A DNA stretch of 64,000 nt from Bombyx mori (lineage: Eukaryota; Arthropoda; Insecta; Lepidoptera; Bombycidae): contig NC_085119.1 of the NCBI RefSeq assembly GCF_030269925.1, positions 17,519,001-17,583,000 on the forward strand. The letters run 5' to 3'. Under the pieces are notes generated by a model. It searched no databases. It had not been told where the DNA came from and worked only from the letters and a program-made list of their open reading frames with translations. Positions 25,401 through 34,252 of the stretch are shown in pieces. Position numbers and translations under genes: made by a program. Every line of letters starts with the position of its first letter. Positions within the stretch are counted from its first letter, which is position 1.

Positions 25401-28400
25401 GGAGCACGAGGGTCCTCGGGGAACATGGGGGTGATGCGGTACATCCTTTCCCGGGGTACGGTCTCAGAATTGGGCGACTAAAAATATAATAACCATAGAG
25501 TAATTGTTGTAAGAGATATTTTCGAAATATTTTCTTAGATTATTACCTCCACGTAATTTAATAGTATCTGTGCAGCGCAACATCAAAGTTATTTATTCAT
25601 TTAAGTTTACAATAGTCTTGGACACGCATGACTGCCCTGCACTGATGTACAACGAACTACAACGAAGCCGCAGAGAAAAGTTTTTTTACTGAATCATTCA
25701 AGATTTAACGAATACCCGTCCGCCAGCCAACACTAGATACCACGACCTATGATCATCGTGACCTTTATTTTCATTGCATAAGTTTTATCTGTACATATCG
25801 TCAAACGTACTCACGGGTGCTTAAGTCAGACATTTATTGTTTTCTTATTACTCTGAGCGTGCAGGCGAGGTCACGGTCCACCTAATGATGAGTGGTTACT
25901 GGAGCCCTTACGATTAGATATTGTAAGAGACAATTAACCTAACATGCCTACAAAAACACTAATGGTTAATTATAATAAAGTCGTCGGATCTAAATCAAAG
26001 GTTTCCACATTATTAAATGTTTGTTTGACTGGAAGAAATAAACGGCTTAAAAACAAATGCACTTATTTTTAATTTTTGCGAAACTGACGGAAGCCGGAGA
26101 TAATATTAGAACAATAAGAACAATGATCCCTGTTTAGGATCAAGTGTTCCTTACATTGAAACTCTCATTGTTAATCAAAATTGAACATTACAGAGTCGTG
26201 GTAGGCTAGCATCATATTATTTTTTTTAAATCATAATTGTTATAAAGCGATTATGTAATCTTAATGTAATGAACTAAAGTATAAACGTACCATGTAAGAG
26301 ACGCCATTGTCTGTGCCAGCGTCGTAAGGATACAAGTCGATAATCTTAGATTCAACCCAGGAGCAATCTTTCTGGCAGAGGTCCAGTCCACTCACTCCCA
26401 CCACCCAGTCAGGAGATGGACCTGGTTTATAAAGTAATCGTATTTAGTGATGACTCGGTTTGTCAGGAGTCCTCTAACGGTAAATGCGGGAATTTATTCA
26501 CTTATCATATTAAATCATCGCATTTGTGTCTAAAGATGGATTTGAATATTCTTGTCGTCATATCACAACCTCTGCTATCTGGTCCGCAGCAGGTCGGCTA
26601 TGGACTCAACTTACATAGAACAAATTTAATGGAGCTTTACTAATAATAATTAAACTTCAATCTTACCAAACATAGAAGCAAGAGAGAGGTAATGCCTCTT
26701 TTTGTCAACAGTGAAGGCAGCAGAAGTATTGGAATTGACCCTCGGATGCCACAGACCCTGGGCCTTGACGATGGACCGGAGCAGACCTCCGTGTTGACGA
26801 AGTTCACGCTCCATCAGACCTACTGAACCCCATTCCGCCAGAGATCTAAAATAGATTCGCAATAATATTGTAGTGCGTTGTGTTGGCAAGTCCACATCCC
26901 GTGAGCCCAAAGTGTAAGCGAAAGCTGTTTTATTACAAGCAAATCCGCTCCGATACACTTGTGGACGTCTAAAAACAAGCTATTCTTGCACACAACTGAT
27001 TGAAAGAAATTATATCCTACCTAAATCCGTCTGAAGCGAGCTGTCCTTCGCCCCAGAAAGTGAAATTCTTAGGATGAGTGGCTCCGATGACGTCAGAGAA
27101 GTGAGTTAGCCACAGAGCTTGGGTCGGGAAGTTCTTTGGATGTGTCTGCGGAGACCAGAGCCCCTCGAACACCATCTAATGTTCATAAAAATTACATGAT
27201 TTCTTTTTTTTTATTGCTTAGATGAATGGACGAGCTCACAGCCCATCTGGTGTTAAGTGATTACTGGAGCCCATAGACATCCACGACGAAAATGCGCCAC
27301 CCACTTTGAGATTTAAGTTATAAGGTCTCAAGTATAGTTACAACGGCTGCCCCACACTTCAAACCGAAACTCATTACTTCTTCACGGCAGAAATTAGGCA
27401 GGGTGGTGGTACGCCAGCCGCGTGGACTCACAAGAGGTCCTACCACCAGTAGTTACGCAAATTATAATTTTGCGGGTTTCATTTTTATTACACGATTGAC
27501 GATTCGAGTTGTCACCTTGAACATGTCCGGATTACTGTTTTGAAAACTTATTGCTGAAGTTGTAATAGAGAATGTGAGGGATCACAGCCGGCGGGCGACG
27601 CATCGAGTGACGCTCTAAGTATCGCCTGCCTGTTTCAACTGACCCTATATTTAGCGTCGTCGCAGGCGCAGCAGTCGGGGATGGACAGAGACGTGTCCTC
27701 GCAGATTCGTTTGGTCAACTGACCGTCTTCAGCGAACCAACGACTCGCATTTTCATACACCATCGCCCTGGAATAAACGAGATTGCAATGAAACTAACAT
27801 ATCGTCGCTGTCAAACCAAAATCTGCTATGTACAAAAACTCAATTTTGAATTAATGAGTAAAAACATTTTCGTGTAAAAATTTATATGAAGGTGGATTTT
27901 TAAGAACTATATCAAATGAAAGCTATAGATAAATATTAAAGCTATAGACATTTAACAGTTCTTTTATACGGTAAATTGGGCTGTGAACTATACGAAAAGG
28001 TCAAAAAGTAAAAATCTCAAAAAGTGCACATAGTCGATTTTGGGTTTACAACGACGATAAGCTAGAATTATCGAAAATACAAATTCAATTTAGCTAATTT
28101 AAAAAGAAAATATTTGTATTTTGTATTTAATTTGTAAGTTGAGCTCTCTCAGTGACTCCGCGTTTCATGTCTTAAAGCTTAAAGGTTTAAGCTTTAGGTA
28201 CCAGCTACACGATACCTGACCATTTCATTATATAGATTATTGTCTTCTGAACTCTGTACTTTTCAAGGCCGAGTAAGTATTAATTTTCCGCTACTGACAA
28301 TAGGGTGTCATGGGAGTCTGCACCAGTAGATACCACCACCCTTAACTTAAATTATATGATGCGATATATTCAATGATAGCTCGCTAAGTTCATCAGTGAC

Positions 28401-30227
28401 TATTTTATTCGCATGCACCTACCTCATTTCAACAAAATACAATATTTATTGAAATACATATCTATGCTGAACAATGTGTTAATAACGAGTTTTGGAAATG
28501 CTGGACTTAAATAGCCCATATAGTATCAAATCACTTTTAAATGACTATCTTACTTCAAAAGCACGCATCCTGAACCAGCCGGTGGCGCTTTCCACATGAC
28601 CTGGACTTCAGTTTTGGGCAGATCGTCAGCCTCGACAACGGAGTTCGTACATTCTTCGTCGAACTTAGTTAAAGTATCGGCGAAGAGCTGGAACTGTCCC
28701 TGTTTGCTGGGCGCCCTCCTTGTGTCCGGGTTCAAAGGATCAAGGATTATTTTGAAGCCCGCAAACTGTTGTACTACGTCATGAGTGCGGGAACCGACCA
28801 GAGTCACTAAAAAAAGCATTTACTAAATAGGTAATCTTCGATTCCAATCATTGCGTGGGGTCTGTAAACTATGATTAGAGAAGACTCAAAATTTACTGAA
28901 AATAATTTCATTTTGTAAGAGCAACGGTTGCATTGTATCAACAAGTAAATTGTTTCAATAATTATCATTCAGTTTATTATCATCCAGTTGGTATTCCCAG
29001 AATGATTGCATTCTAGGAAGTATTATCGTGGTTTTCGGAAAAACAAAAATGTTTATTTCGCGTTTAAATATTTTAATATAGTAGTAATGATATGTGATAG
29101 GACATGTCCTTAAACAAAAAGCTATCCAGATATAAGTAATAACAATTAAAGATGACCGGCTTACCACGTGTTTCAACGGTCCACGCGAGTCGTGTCAACT
29201 TTACCGATTACTTTTACTTTTTATTATTATTAAGCATTATTGGTCTTTGTAGTTATACACATTTCTAATACTTTACAAGCGGTCGTAACAATTTATATTG
29301 TAAAAATATATTTGATCATTGCTTAGAACGGGCAATTTCAATTTTGGTGCAAACTTTAAATTTTACGACACATTAAATTATTTTCGTTCGTTTTGGACAG
29401 ACCGCAGTTATCAGTGACAAATAATTAGAGCGAGCAAATTCGGCGTTATCTCGGTGCTGCAATAAATGCTGCAAAACAGTGGAACATGCAAAACATTCGG
29501 CGCGGAATTTAATGATGTATCTCTTAAATATTGATTTCCGTGTTTTCAGTACTGGACACCGTCACACAGAGGCCTTATCGTTTAAAGTCAGTTCAAGCGC
29601 GATTGTATCATATTTTGTACATTTTTAACGCTATTTATACGATGGATGACTGGTCCGCGCTCACGGATACAGTAAAGTGTTTGAAACGTCGAAAAAAAAT
29701 TTATGAAAATAATAAAAGCGAGATTAAACCATAAAAACAGTTTCAACAGTGTCTAGGACTCGCGAAAGCCAAAGAGATTCCTATTTGTATAATAGTTATA
29801 TATCATAAATATGTAACCAAAAAGACAAATTGTGATTAATTATATAATTATAATTAATGACAATATTATTAATGTATTTACGTGATTTCGTCGATTGGCT
29901 ACAGCAGCCACTTTGTAACAATTGAGGCGTGAACTACCTCCTTACGGTCTGTAGGTTATGATCACTACTATACTATACTATTATGTTGACTCATTTAGTG
30001 ATCGAGTTCAGCTGTACAATGGCAACAAAACGTCTCCAAGAAACTTCCAGATAGAACTCACCGACATATCTCTGATCCGGCGCATATCGCTCAACTTCTC
30101 CGTTAACAATCAGCCTGTAGTGATTGTCTCCAGGTGACTTTGAACCTACTCCAGGACCTGGATTTAGCTCGCAGGCCAGTGCCGCGGACACTAGGCCCAG
30201 CCACACTAAAATTCTCAGATTGCCCAT
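16384..30227 (-). CDS. F-spondin (spondin-1) family secreted matrix protein, 14 coding exons
   Basis: Gene-level entry; exons are listed separately. Joining the 14 minus-strand exons gives 2331 bases, 776 residues plus stop, and the codon phase agrees at every junction. Domain order: signal peptide (about 1-18), Reeler (about 19-140), Spondin_N (about 150-340), TSR1 (411-468), TSR2 (475-545), TSR3 (550-615), Kunitz (619-670), Ser/Pro-rich linker (675-715) and TSR4 (718-776). Family members are secreted extracellular-matrix and cell-adhesion proteins; in vertebrates they guide axons. Length is close to vertebrate F-spondin, but there are four TSRs rather than six, plus a Kunitz domain, an arrangement I associate with insect fat-spondin-like proteins. 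Each TSR carries a W-x-x-W motif, the C-mannosylation pattern. I infer an extracellular role; which fly paralogue is the ortholog cannot be settled here. Introns carry Bm1 and Helitron-like insertions, but no exon is broken. Confidence 0.93.
16459..19835 (-). other. Last intron of F-spondin
   Basis: About 3.4 kb between TSR4 halves. It contains the Helitron-like element at 18112-18391 and a perfect TGACGTCA at 19281-19288. No further exon is needed, because the flanking phases agree. Confidence 0.7.
18112..18391 (-). mobile_element. Helitron-like non-autonomous element
   Basis: Read on the minus strand it begins CTAATATATAAAAATGAATT and ends in CCGGGTCAACTAG followed by T. A 3' CTAG before T is the Helitron pattern. 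The 106-codon plus-strand ORF here is repeat sequence. No Rep/helicase is present. Lies in the last F-spondin intron. Confidence 0.5.
19836..19948 (-). CDS. F-spondin coding exon 13: first half of thrombospondin repeat 4
   Basis: 113 bases, residues about 715-752. It encodes G-D-C-Q-V-S-Q-W-S-D-W-S-K-C-S-Q-P-C-G-V-G. WSDW is kept, but CSQPCG has Pro where O-fucosylated repeats have Ser/Thr. Acceptor CTACAG, donor GTAAGA in phase 0. Confidence 0.92.
20055..20180 (+). repeat. Jockey-clade LINE 3' end in an F-spondin intron
   Basis: ggtaggcagcggcttggttc to atgctcgtctgcctatacgg with an A-rich tail. Opposite orientation to the gene. Confidence 0.85.
20480..20599 (-). CDS. F-spondin coding exon 12: Ser/Pro/Gly/Val linker
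   Basis: 120 bases, residues about 675-715. It is a low-complexity linker (GGSVPSPALLPSPVVSS...) between the Kunitz domain and the last TSR. Acceptor GCTCAG and donor GTAAGA both agree in phase with the neighbours, the main support for an otherwise unconserved exon. Confidence 0.85.
20645..21082 (-). repeat. Bm1 SINE, full length, in an F-spondin intron
   Basis: T-run then cttagatggatggacgagct through ggtacccgcctg-like and cacgacga head motifs. Same orientation as the host gene. Its 5' flank matches that of the Bm1 at 33679. Confidence 0.9.
21083..21124 (-). repeat. Extra segment shared upstream of two Bm1 heads
   Basis: About 40 bases directly outside the Bm1 head (including acacggttttattgacacaa) recur with one mismatch at 34100-34140 outside another Bm1 head. 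Confidence 0.75.
21125..22438 (-). other. F-spondin intron sequence
   Basis: Holds the CRE-like cluster and, at about 22150-22330, a heavily decayed Bm1-like stretch. No additional exon seen. Confidence 0.5.
21215..21269. promoter_or_regulatory. Cluster of CRE/ATF-type sites
   Basis: Within 55 bases: TGACGTCA at 21215, TGACGTGTCA at 21225, TGACGTCA at 21251 and the half site ACGTCA at 21264. It lies in the intron between the Kunitz and linker exons. CRE-binding factors recognise this palindrome; use here is inference. Confidence 0.4.
22439..22609 (-). CDS. F-spondin coding exon 11: Kunitz/BPTI domain
   Basis: 171 bases, residues about 618-675. One exon holds a whole Kunitz domain with six cysteines (C-8-C ... 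C-I-P-F-N-Y-G-G-C-R-G ... N-N-F ... C-M-N-T-C). The residue after the second Cys (P1 position) is Arg, which would suit trypsin-like proteases. Inhibitor activity is inference; many matrix Kunitz domains are not inhibitors. Vertebrate spondin-1 lacks this domain. Confidence 0.92.
22895..23010 (-). repeat. Decayed Bm1-like SINE fragment
   Basis: ggattgcgttattgtttcgt, ggcaaaaacggacaggtggt and ggtaccgtcccg follow the Bm1 order (colinear, minus strand) with many changes. Confidence 0.45.
23136..23159. repeat. (GTAT)n microsatellite
   Basis: About five to six consecutive GTAT units in an F-spondin intron. Confidence 0.85.
23601..23858 (-). CDS. F-spondin coding exon 10: end of TSR2 and thrombospondin repeat 3
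   Basis: 258 bases, residues about 532-618. It opens with ENRKCMEPAC, the close of TSR2, then an Ala/Glu-rich spacer, then TSR3 (WSGWSPCSASCGRG). The exon is much more GC-rich than the surrounding introns. That gives long shadow ORFs in all frames; only this frame joins in phase to both neighbours. The donor is GTAATC, slightly weak. Confidence 0.9.
24090..24280 (-). CDS. F-spondin coding exon 9: acidic linker and thrombospondin repeat 2
   Basis: 191 bases, residues about 468-532. A Gly/Asp/Glu-rich linker is followed by W-G-S-W-S-E-C-S-V-T-C-G. The repeat finishes in the next exon. The acceptor TTCTAG sits about 25 bases from a Helitron-like insertion filling the intron. The donor is GTGCGT. 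Confidence 0.92.
24306..24568 (+). mobile_element. Helitron-like non-autonomous element filling an F-spondin intron
   Basis: Begins TCTATACTAATATATAAATC and ends gcgaagtggacggctacagctag followed by T, matching the TC...CTAG form. The base before TC is T rather than the expected A. It takes up most of the intron between TSR1 and TSR2 and starts about 25 bases from the TSR2 acceptor. Confidence 0.55.
24695..24866 (-). CDS. F-spondin coding exon 8: thrombospondin repeat 1
   Basis: 172 bases, residues about 411-468. The TSR has W-S-A-W-S-E-C-S-V-S-C-G and six cysteines. WSAW fits C-mannosylation, and C-S-V-S-C-G fits the O-fucose consensus. The donor is GTGAGT after two bases. Confidence 0.93.
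25255..25477 (-). CDS. F-spondin coding exon 7: end of Spondin_N and linker to TSR1
   Basis: 223 bases, residues about 337-411, starting in phase 0 after a TTTTTAG acceptor. It encodes the conserved I-T-P-M-F-P-E-D-P-R-A-P-F-Y-D block, then an acidic linker (EEEEN) to the first thrombospondin repeat. The donor is GTGAGT. Confidence 0.92.
25862..25912 (-). repeat. Short SINE/LINE tail remnant
   Basis: caggcgaggtcacggtccac and tggttactggagccc resemble the shared Bm1/Jockey tail on the minus strand. Confidence 0.4.
26291..26421 (-). CDS. F-spondin coding exon 6: Spondin_N, metal-binding part
   Basis: 131 bases, residues about 293-336. It carries PSPDWVVGVSGLDLC and WVESKIIDLYPYDAGTDNG. The acidic residues in this stretch correspond to the region that binds calcium in family structures (family knowledge). 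The donor is GTACGT after a complete Met codon. Confidence 0.93.
26667..26845 (-). CDS. F-spondin coding exon 5: Spondin_N
   Basis: 179 bases, residues about 233-293. It encodes S-L-A-E-W-G ... A-S-M-F-G. The MFG joins PSPDW at the next exon, a hallmark of Spondin_N. The donor is GTAAGA. Confidence 0.92.
27021..27175 (-). CDS. F-spondin coding exon 4: Spondin_N core
   Basis: 155 bases, residues about 182-233. It contains the THPKNFP and THFSDVIGATHPKNFTFW motifs typical of Spondin_N. The acceptor is ATTAG and the donor GTAGGA. A Bm1 SINE begins about 30 bases upstream of the acceptor on the genomic map without disturbing it. Confidence 0.92.
27204..27498 (-). repeat. Bm1 SINE, 5'-truncated, in an F-spondin intron
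   Basis: T-run, gcttagatgaatggacgagc, down to the ttattacacgat motif. The head is lost. Starts about 30 bases from exon 4. Confidence 0.88.
27644..27767 (-). CDS. F-spondin coding exon 3: start of Spondin_N domain
   Basis: 124 bases, residues about 140-181. It encodes the Cys cluster D-C-C-A-C-D-D-A-K-Y-R that opens the Spondin_N domain. The donor is the less usual GTCAGT. Joining it to exon 4 gives K-Y-R-M-V-F-E-G-L-W-S, closely resembling the vertebrate junction. Confidence 0.9.
28554..28806 (-). CDS. F-spondin coding exon 2: rest of the Reeler domain
   Basis: 253 bases, residues about 56-140. It starts after a T-rich acceptor with two bases completing a Val codon and ends at GTAAGA after two bases. 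It carries the conserved tail of the Reeler domain (M-W-K-A-P-P-x-G-x-G-C-V-x-L-K), which fits F-spondin homologs. A Met within the exon (28819 in open-frame terms) lies in the intron and is not a start. Confidence 0.92.
28807..30061 (-). other. First intron within the F-spondin coding region
   Basis: AT-rich. ORFs at 28955-29176 and 29531-29734 are short and unsupported. No repeat family recognised. Confidence 0.5.
30062..30227 (-). CDS. F-spondin coding exon 1: signal peptide and start of Reeler domain
   Basis: The ATG at 30227 opens a hydrophobic signal peptide (MGNLRILVWLGLVSAALA) followed at once by Cys. The exon ends at a GTGAGT donor after one base of codon 56. The upstream acceptor (pyrimidine-rich, ending in CAG at 30256-30257) lies only 28 bases before the ATG, so the leader is spliced. 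The ATG is the first in this exon and is followed directly by the signal peptide, which supports the start choice. Confidence 0.92.
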
Positions 30228-30255
30228 TTTATTTGGGCTTAAGACGTACTAAACC
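30228..30255 (-). other. 5' untranslated part of the F-spondin ATG exon
   Basis: These 28 bases lie between a strong acceptor (tgctttgtttacgcag, minus strand) and the ATG. They contain in-frame stops and no upstream ATG. Their presence shows that transcription starts in at least one further exon upstream. Confidence 0.7.
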
Positions 30256-30979
30256 CTGCGTAAACAAAGCAACATGTAAAAAACAGTTAATTTTATCACA
30301 ATACACTTTAGGTTCTATTTGACTCTTCAATACGACATTTTTTTATTAAACATGTAGCTCATTTCATATTGTAATGTACATAATATCTGCGACCAAATAG
30401 AAACGCTACCTGCGCAGTTCATTATGTCGTTTAAAAAGTCTTTTGGTTTGCATCTAGCGGCATAAACAATTATTTGATTTGTTATGAATTTTATTTTTCC
30501 TTAATTATTTCTAATTAAGTACCAATATTAAATTTTCGTGTAGTTCAAATGTTACTCACCACGTCACCACCACCGCCTACAGTCGAGAATAGAGTACGCA
30601 GAATGTAGTTAGTTATCAAACTCGTGAGAACGACTTGATAAGAGGTCAAATGTCGGGGGTCAAGCGACTGCTCTAAATAAGTTTGCTATATTACATTAAG
30701 TAAACATTGATTACGCAAATTTTAAGTAAGCCTATTGGTGTACATTATTGTTGCTGACCGCCAATAGCGCGATCCGTTTATGTAGCCACGAGCACGCATT
30801 AACTCTTAGCGCTTTTCTCTGAGAAAATAAGTTTGCAGTTTTTTCTTCTCTATCGCGCTTGTGGTCCTTACGGCAAGTCTACCTACTCACTTAACACCGA
30901 CGGTACTATTTGTATACATGTGCGGCAAACTTTAATTGTAACTTAAACTGCTTAGCTTGAGGTAGAACGTCTCTTGGTC

Positions 30980-31140
30980 GACGCGGGTGGGTTCTGACGG
31001 CGCCGCTCAGACATATCTGTGAGGCCACCATACAACTCCGGTTTGAAGGGCAAGCTGACAGTTACTCGCCGACATCACATCTCAAATTGGAAGACGGCGT
31101 CTGTGTTATGCAGTCCAGCCCATTGAGGGTACGCCTGCCT
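30980..31140 (+). repeat. Decayed Bm1-like SINE fragment
   Basis: gcgggtgggttctgacggcg, ccggtttgaagggcaagctg and catctcaaattgg keep the Bm1 order with extensive divergence. Confidence 0.45.
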
Positions 31141-31164
31141 ATCCACTATTGAACACGAATAAAA

Positions 31165-31530
31165 ATACAGACGGTCCAATTTTTCTAATGAAATACGTAC
31201 TCAACTAATGTTCACGATTGTCTTCCACGTTGAAGGAATAACATCGTGTAATTAAACCCGCAAAATTATAATTTACGTAATTACTGGTGGTAGGAGCTCT
31301 TGTGACTCCGCGCGGGTGGGTACCACCGCCCTGCCCATTTCTGCCGTGAAGCAGTAATGCATTTCGGTTTGAAGGGTAGGGCAGCCGTCGTAGCTATACT
31401 TGAGGCCTTAAAACTTATACCTCAAGGTAGGTGGCGCATTTACGTTGTGGATGTCTATGGGCTCCAGTAACCACTTAACTCCAGGTGGGATGTGAGATCG
31501 TCCATCCATCCAAGCAATAAAAAAAAAACA
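31165..31530 (+). repeat. Bm1 SINE, lacking the tRNA-like head
   Basis: From ccaatttttctaatgaaata through the ggtggtaggagctc and ggtgggatgtgagatcgtcc motifs to a poly-A tail. Opposite orientation to F-spondin. Confidence 0.9.
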
Positions 31531-33105
31531 AAGACGGAACCTACACAAACGCAACAATATGCAATATACAACAAAAGACATTTCAATAATACAAGTACTC
31601 ATAATACAGTGTACCTATATTGTACAATATCAGGCACCCGCCGCGCTGTGGTCTAGTTTTCGGAATCGTTATTACCTAACAAATTCGAGGATCGTCTGGC
31701 GATGACGTCACAGCCCTCGGTCAAGGCTACGGCGGAACATAAACACCCCGCCGTATCCCCGGCATGTCACTAAGGCAATTATATTGTCTTGTCAATCCTG
31801 CTACTGGAGTGAACAATTATGTGGCTTGTTCAATGAAATCGTACGTACAGTAAGTATCTAGTGTTGTAATATAATACTTGGATCACGTGCTCTTAGGAAA
31901 TATATTATTTCAGCCATTGGTGACTACGAAAATTTTAAAGTAAATAATAAAATGTAAATATGAAATGCAAGATTTAATCTTAATATAGTATTAGTTATGG
32001 CTGCGACTCTCATAGCCCGATGAAATGACGAGTTTTCCGAGAGACAATTGAATTAAAAATAATGACTATTTATTCAATATAAAACATATTACATATTATA
32101 TATTTATACTTCAGAACCAAGTGTCCTTTTAAAAAAAAACTACCTAACTATTTTATAATTAACTAGGTATATAATTATATTAACGACAGATTAACTCAAT
32201 TTCTACTGAGAATTAAACAATAGTTGTTTTTCTGGCATACGATCAAGACAAAATTATCTTACTTATATTTTCTCGGGGTAAGTTAAGTTAGGACAGACCC
32301 GCGATCTTTTTAGTGAAATCGATTTAGTGGTAAGATGATATTCATTACTGCTCAACTAACAAAGGAAAATTTAAGAGTTTCAATTGATAATTCGATGTCC
32401 TTGATCACGTTATGTCCACAACTTAATTAGAACATGTACCTACAGGCACAAGCGTCGCGCTTTGGAATATCTTCATGACTTCAGTAATATCAATAGGCCA
32501 CGGGCAAATAAAACATATTTTTTTTAAATTACATGGGTAATCGATTTTACGGCCCATTTGACATTAAGGGATAATCGGAACTCATGGACATCACGACGCC
32601 GATAAAGCCACTTCTTCAAGACTTGAACATTTTGGGTGAAGTTTAAATTGTATTGTTTAACTCCGATGTTGTATATTACAAACAAGGCGCATTATTCATT
32701 AACGTAATTCGATCGTATGGAAAGACAGAAAACAGTAATGTTATTGGTTAAGTAAAAGATTTTAATGTGAAACGACTTCCTAGGATTATTCTTATGTTTT
32801 TTTTACTTTTACCTTTAAATGAAAACTCCTGCCTTTTTAAAAACTGAATTATATGAATTATATGTAACTGAATTAACTGAATTATATGTAATGGAATGTT
32901 ATATTTGTGGAATTAAGTAATGTTTGAATAATTGACACACCCGCCTTTATGACGAACGATCAGCGAACACTTTTCTCTTCATTTTTATTTTCAGGCAGTA
33001 ACAAACAATAAAAAATACTTTTATACCTTTTGTGAAAGTTTTGACACGGAACATTAAAACTCTGCTCGTGTGATATAATGTATGAGATAGCTAAAGTCCA
33101 CTCAC
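31531..33105. other. Sequence between the F-spondin ATG exon region and the candidate leader exon
   Basis: AT-rich, with a TGACGTCA near 31703. A few tandem attatatg-like repeats lie near 32850-32890. No coding exon recognised. Confidence 0.45.
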
Positions 33106-33240
33106 CTCCACCTCGCGACTGATGCGGTAATGAGCCGCGGACAGCGCGCTGAGCTACCCAAGTGGCGGCTTCCGGAGCGTGTGCCGCATGCCAGGCGCCG
33201 CCCACCAGCTCCAACGGGTCCCAGATTTGGATTTTATCAT
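33106..33240 (-). other. Candidate upstream untranslated exon / promoter-proximal block of F-spondin
   Basis: A GC-rich block of about 130 bases stands out in AT-rich surroundings and ends in a consensus GTGAGT donor (minus strand, 33105-33100). It lies about 2.9 kb upstream of the ATG exon, which needs a leader exon. It contains a short ORF beginning MELVGGAWH. If spliced to 30255, that frame would stop within about ten codons, so it would be a leader exon with an upstream ORF. The exact 5' end is unknown. Confidence 0.4.
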
Positions 33241-33678
33241 TCCGAATTTATGACCCACAGCGGGATCACAGCGAAACGAATGAGAAATAGGCTTATTTTA
33301 AGTAAGAAAAATTACACATGTTTATGAATGTTTTTTATTTGTTTTATACATATGCACTTTCTTCTTGTAAATGGAAGATAAATTTTAAATTTTGTAATTA
33401 ACCATGGTGTGATATCTTTGTAAGCAATATTCCACGTTCATTGTGGGTTTACTTCGTAAGTGAAAAACAGATTATTTAAAATATTACCTATATATCGGCT
33501 GATAACAATTGCCAACGCCGATGATTCCGTATCTTAAGTGTGATCTTGCTAGAACCATTTAACTCTGCAGCGGAGCCTACGGAGTTACTAAGCGAATCAC
33601 AGAGTGGTAAGGTTTAATTTCCACTGGTAGTTGTGTCTATTATTATATGTATAAACATCCATTTTTCGGATCCCTAAT
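33241..33678. other. Possible F-spondin promoter region
   Basis: Immediately upstream (minus strand) of the candidate leader exon. No TATA box or initiator stands out clearly. Confidence 0.25.
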
Positions 33679-34099
33679 TTTTTGTTTATTGCTTAGGTAG
33701 ATGGACGTGCTCACGGCCGACCTGAAGTTAAATGGTTACCGGAGCTCATAGACATCTACAAAGTAAATGCTGCCACCCACCTTGAGATACGAGTTCTAAG
33801 GTCTCAGTTTTACAGCACAACGATTGCCCCATCCTTCAAGCCGAAAGCATTACTGCTACGCGGCAGAAATAGGCAGAGTGGTGGTACCTACCCGTGCGGA
33901 CTTACAAAACATCATACGACCAGTAATTACGCAAATTATAATTTTCCGGGTTTGATTTTTACTACACGATGTTATTCCTTCACCGTGGAAATCAATCGTA
34001 CGTATTTCATTAAAAATTGGTACCCCCCTGCGGGACTCGATCACCCTTGCATCGCTTGATACGACTGCACCGGGCATCTTGTGCTTTAGGCCGAGACGA
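33679..34099 (-). repeat. Bm1 SINE, full length, diverged
   Basis: tttattgcttaggtagatgg to tttaggccgagacgat, with more substitutions than the 20645 copy. Its 5' flank (34100-34140) matches 21083-21124. Confidence 0.88.
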
Positions 34100-34140
34100 T
34101 TTAAACACGGTTTTATTGACACAAATATACGAATCTAAAA
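34100..34140 (-). repeat. Extra segment shared upstream of two Bm1 heads
   Basis: Second copy of the roughly 40-base segment at 21083-21124, differing at one clear position (g for a after ATATAC). Confidence 0.75.
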
Positions 34141-34176
34141 AAAAAACATAGAGTACCAACTTAAATAATTTTATGA

Positions 34177-34252
34177 AGTCGTCGTGGCCTAAAGCATAAG
34201 ACGTCCGATGCATTCGTGTTGAGCGATGCATAGTCCTTTAGGCCGCGACGAC
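34177..34252. repeat. Two Bm1 heads in inverted orientation
   Basis: gtcgtcgtggcctaaag (34178-34194) faces ctttaggccgcgacgac (34236-34252). These form a 17-bp inverted repeat with one mismatch; each arm is the start of a Bm1. The SINE bodies are missing. Confidence 0.75.
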
